From Phlegmacium glaucopus (Eukaryota > Basidiomycota > Agaricomycetes > Agaricales > Cortinariaceae): a stretch of 35,037 nt of DNA. This document shows, piece after piece, positions 31,908-35,037 of the stretch. Numbering within the stretch: the stretch's first letter is position 1; each line of letters begins with the position of its first letter. A program made the position numbers and the translations under genes. The DNA lies in assembly GCA_015039465.1 (NCBI GenBank), contig MU130261.1:58376-93412 (forward strand). Direction: 5' to 3'. The notes beneath the pieces are model-generated. The model saw nothing but the letters and a program-made list of their open reading frames with translations. It was not told the origin of the DNA and searched no databases.

Positions 31908-32054
31908 TACCAGTCCTTATATCGAGTGTTTTCGATCCTCACTCATATAAGGACTGGTCACGAGTCTATACAGATATGAGAACAGCTGTAATCGAATGTT
32001 GGTAAATTGGACCACATACAACATTCTAGGGTAAAGTCCGTGATAATCATGGAT

Positions 32055-33566
32055 TCAGACTGTTGCAGTAGTGAGAGTAGGAAGAGGTCTGCGCCAAAAC
32101 ATCCATAAACGTAGTATGTCCTGCGTCAAAAATGAGCACAATTTTGACACTTGATGGGAAGGTTTTGAAGAAGAGCGTGCAGGTGAAGTACTCACGCCTT
32201 GGCTCCCAAAAATTATTCCTACCGCTGCAGGGACTGTAAAAAAGGTAATTCCTAAGTACATTATTTGGAATTTAAACAGACCCTTACTCACGAACGGCCA
32301 AAGAAAGAGAAAAAACATTCTCTAATATGACCATCTCATGTACTATTCCCAACCTGCCAATATAATAAATTAATCCACTAGGACACATTGATGATTAAAC
32401 CTTGAAAACAACCCAATACACAGAATCGAACAGAGACCAAAGAGGCCGAGACGAAAAATGAGGCCCAATGGGGTATTGTTACGAATCAAATGTGTTTTGC
32501 ATGCCCTCCGGTGTTTCCGACATTTGAGGATGATCGCGCACTAGTCAATGCAATGAATATATAACAATCAACTATTGGCAAACGATCGGCAAGAGAAATC
32601 GGTACTATAAGATACCACCTTACCTCCCAAGATTAGGCATGCACTCACGGAACAAATGACAATAGCCGATGTGATACGTACACTGTGAAACCCATTAGTG
32701 GACAAAAACAGACTTTACACAACGACGAGACGCACGGTACCCGGATCGACAAATAACAAATAGATCCATTGGGTTCCCTCAGAACAGCTGTTGGATCGAG
32801 GAGGCCAAACTAGGAAGAAAATTTAAGTTCCACATCATTTATAAAGCTTTCATACTCACAATTAAAACTTCAATAAGGATACCAGTGAAGACGGCGTATG
32901 GTGCGAAGTAAAGCTGCCAGTCGATCAGAGACCAGCATAATACGAGAACAGATCACTCACGATCATCATTGTGATTCTGAAAATGGTAGATAGACTGGAT
33001 ATTGCGAGCCAGATCTTAGTTGCAGGAATCAGTATAACTTATCCAGGCTTTGGGGGAATTATACTCACCTCTACCATAAATGTCACAAAGGTAAGTGCGT
33101 TTCTGTGTGCAAATTTCAGTTATGCATAGTTCATAGCAAAAGGTCAAACGAACAAGGTAGGAAATGCATATATTAGCATGGCTTGAAACAGGCAGTGAAT
33201 ATGACCCGGTAAGGGACCCGTTTGGTGGCCAAGGATAAGGAGGTAGCCAATGCATGACAAAGCCCATGCACAATTGAACGAATACCAGGCAGTTGATCGT
33301 CGAATGGAGGAAGAAAACAAGGCGGTGCATAAAATGGCCAAAAGGAATATCAGCCCGAAAATATAAAGGACATCATATGCGATAATAAAACGTATATTGG
33401 GCTTGATTACACTTTCGTCTACCCGCCATGTTATAGATAAGACGCTGGATATCGAATTATTGGATTCTTTGAATGTCATACCTGCTTCGCAAGAATTAGG
33501 TATTGAAAGATTGGATCCTTCGAATCCCGTGTGTCCCTTGCGAAAATCGAAATGGCTGTCAGGCAT
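32055..33566 (-). pseudogene. Orphan seven-transmembrane gene, copy D, one-base frameshift
   Basis: Ten of the eleven exons are open and in phase with copies A-C: MPDSHFDFRKGHTGFEG at the start, GYLLILGHQTGPLPG, IWLAISSLSTIFRITMMI, LYFAPYAVFTGILIEVLI, FGLLDPTAVLREPNG, ITSAIVICSVSACLILG, and LPAAVGIIFGSQ with DILRLWMFWRRPLP at the end. The exon before TM6 begins TGCGCGATCATCC where A and C have TGCGCATCATCC. This extra base (about 32533-32538) shifts the frame to a stop 17 codons downstream (CATTTGATTCGTAA region). Past it, the old frame is still clean (GLIFRLGLFGLCSILCIG). The lesion is thus recent, a sequencing error, or bypassed by an unrecognised splice site. As it stands it would yield a five-helix product. 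Confidence 0.7.
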
Positions 33567-35037
33567 GGGTGTGACTCGTAGCGAGAGGGGGGGATAAGTA
33601 GTGAGCCCCAAATTTTGGAGATCACGGATCTCTTATAATATAGGAAAGCATCTAGATATGATATATCAGTGATCCCAAGAATATAGTTGATACCATGTCA
33701 GTGAACTCGCAAATTACTGATATGATCACCCTGCACTTTCTCCGCCCAGGTATTCAGCGAAATCGAAGTTTTTAATGCGAATTACTAGTTGAAATAAAAC
33801 CGGAGCGTAACTGAGGGGAAAAGATTGGTTGAGCATGGTGCAAGAACAACAATTCTAATTTCTTGAGCGGCAAGCGATTGATGGATGGGGACCATTGCGG
33901 ATAATCAGAACATACCTTTCAAAATTGACCTAACCATCACATCCATTGTATAATGACAGCAAACATTCTCATAAACTCCGGAGAAGAATCACTGCCACTG
34001 AAGATGACTGAGTCACCCACAGCATTTAAACATTGACCTACTGATTGATAACCCAACCTTGAACGAAGAATTCGGCATAAAGAATGTGGTCCCGTGGGTA
34101 AAGTGAAACTCTATAACACGCTTGGACTACCGAGGAAAAGTCGTATAACACAGATATATCAGCATTTTGTTCCGTTTAGTGAAAGAAGGGCTCAGTGAGG
34201 GAGGTACCGGAGTGTCATTGATTTACCCAGTGATCCGGTTCTCCAGGACAGTCAAGTCATCGAGGTACCGGAAGGCGTATGACTCTTCGTATCTATATTT
34301 AATAATGTGATGATTGGCGCAGCTATTAGAACGCCCGTATGACTTGCCACTGCCAAGGAAGTTTGAAGGAACTATTATTTTCAGTCAAGAAAAGTCTCCG
34401 ATGTACGTAGCCATGCCAGTCATTCCTAATGCGAGGTCCAAGAAAGAACAACTGGTTGCATATATTCCAACAGTTGACAGGCTGGGGCCCGAGTGTAGCT
34501 ACCGTTGCTGGAATGAAGCTGTACGGTAACAAGAGTTGGAGTCAAGTCGGAGTTTCAATGAACCATTGCTCGCACAAAGCAGCATTGTCAAAGCTAGACG
34601 ATCTTTTAGACTTGCTGCATTTAAGGAATCGTTCAGCAAAAGATACATGGTTCCACTCAGAATGTAATCTGCCACTTGTATTGTAATTGAGTCTTTACTA
34701 TTACGTGCCAATTTGCATACTCAACCCCTTGACAAGAGAATAATCTCATTGGTTGCAATATTTTAATTTGAAAGATACCCGGAGGTCATCTAGAACATCC
34801 TTGGACGATCAATGGAAAATTGTACAACACACTGGCAACATTTGTTCTATTCAGCGAATGAAGAATGTTATCTGCCAGCGTTGTGTTTAGTGTTTACTAT
34901 CGCATGCCAATTGCATGCTCAACCTCTTGACAGGAGAATAATCTTATTGGTTACAACATTTTAATTTAATAGATACCATACGACACTCTGTACAGTTATA
35001 GATATGCGGTCATTGAAGTTAAATCTGCAATACGACT
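33567..35037. other. Upstream region of copy D and start of a further unit
   Basis: It carries the usual upstream blocks (33575-34300), then GGAGTTTCAATGAACCATTGC (34549) and the 3-prime flank. Part of that flank is doubled in tandem: AATGTAATCTGCCA at 34661 and AATGTTATCTGCCA at 34863, period about 202 bp, each followed by CTCAACCYCTTGACA and GGTTRCAAYATTTTAATTT. The window ends in flank that precedes a receptor gene in the other units. Confidence 0.65.

Larger units (their letters stand above)
31015..31988. mobile_element. Inverted-repeat element with TA duplication, host of a nested element
   Basis: The ends are CAGCTGTTCTCATATCTGTA and its exact inverse, flanked by TA (31013-31014 and 31989-31990). 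Other array units give the empty site CACTATTAATCGAA, for example at about 25275. Just inside the left end, CTGTAGACGTTTTTGAAATTT...GTGCACCTTTG recurs in inverse at about 31278-31325. The right side has a hairpin CCAGTCCTTATAT / ATATAAGGACTGG (31910-31957). No transposase is present. The TA duplication suggests a Tc1/mariner-related MITE. Confidence 0.85.
30030..32054. other. Spacer between copies C and D, partly replaced
   Basis: 30030-30425 is the usual upstream block. From about 30430 to 30905 the sequence has no counterpart in the other spacers and replaces their middle part. The 3-prime flank resumes at 30905 (TATAGATACCATACGACACTC) and is cut by the nested inverted-repeat element 31015-31988. 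Confidence 0.65.
18840..35037. repeat. Tandem array of about 3 kb units, each with a minus-strand 7TM gene
   Basis: The same order recurs: a 3-prime flank with CTGCCACTTGCATT-like, GCATGCTCAACCCCTTGAC, TTGGTTACAATATTTTAA and ATACCATACGACACTCTGTA, then the gene, then an upstream block with TCGTAGCGAGAGAGG and GCTGATATGATCACC. Gene stop codons lie at 22519, 25337, 28517 and 32055, spaced 2.8, 3.2 and 3.5 kb apart; insertions account for part of the differences. The 3-prime flank also starts the array at about 18840 and appears again at 34860-35037, so a fifth unit is expected beyond the window. Confidence 0.88.

Noticed and set aside
33016..33330. Frames beginning MHRLVFFLHSTIN seen in several units
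   Set aside because: They are the shifted frame of the large 7TM exon (TM1-TM3); the true frame carries the conserved 7TM signatures and joins the neighbouring exons in phase.

Overview
The window looks like repeat-rich DNA from a mushroom-forming basidiomycete (Agaricomycetes). The reasons are very short introns (about 48-75 nt, GTRNGT donors, CTRAY-like branch sites), an orphan seven-transmembrane (7TM) receptor family split into about eleven small exons, a Tad1/jockey-like LINE with CCHC knuckles, and a hAT transposase relic. No rRNA, tRNA or CRISPR was found. Everything rests on reading the sequence and comparing its internal copies; no database search was run.

Left part (1-18.8 kb) is almost gene-free and built of mobile-element debris. 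It contains (a) G/C-run hairpins beside CAA-type tracts and A/T-rich tracts at 240-1240, and again, as C-then-G hairpins followed by T tracts, at 12.96-13.67 kb; (b) at least six members of one element family whose ends share CTTTACACTCCCCCA and whose insertions make 8-9 bp target duplications (1418, 1874-2304, 7481-8050, 10349-11569, 10878-11177, 12411-13985), yet each member carries its own kind of subterminal short repeat; (c) a second repeat family with CATCAGG ends (2771-3707 and 10656-11294); (d) a decayed hAT transposase (4080-5400); (e) a 1.2 kb foldback element (5521-6724); (f) a broken multi-exon gene of a type I associate with Agaricomycete hypothetical proteins (8051-9676); and (g) an AATGAGAA tandem array split by a nested insertion (9935-12065).

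Right part (18.8-35.0 kb) is a tandem array of roughly 3 kb units. Four units hold a minus-strand 7TM gene (22519-23996, 25337-26814, 28517-30029, 32055-33566). Three have open, splice-compatible exons, and the fourth has a one-base insertion before TM6. Repeated flanks at both edges suggest the array continues past position 35037. Mobile elements sit in the spacers, and comparison between units shows several empty sites: a 719 bp foldback with TA duplication (18987-19705), a LINE with ORF1 and endonuclease but no reverse transcriptase (19745-22363), a 312 bp insertion (27555-27866), and a nested pair of TA-flanked inverted-repeat elements (31015-31988 containing 31386-31907).

The best candidates for something undescribed are the terminal-repeat family with copy-specific subterminal motifs, the tandem 7TM receptor array, and the two fields of G/C hairpins.
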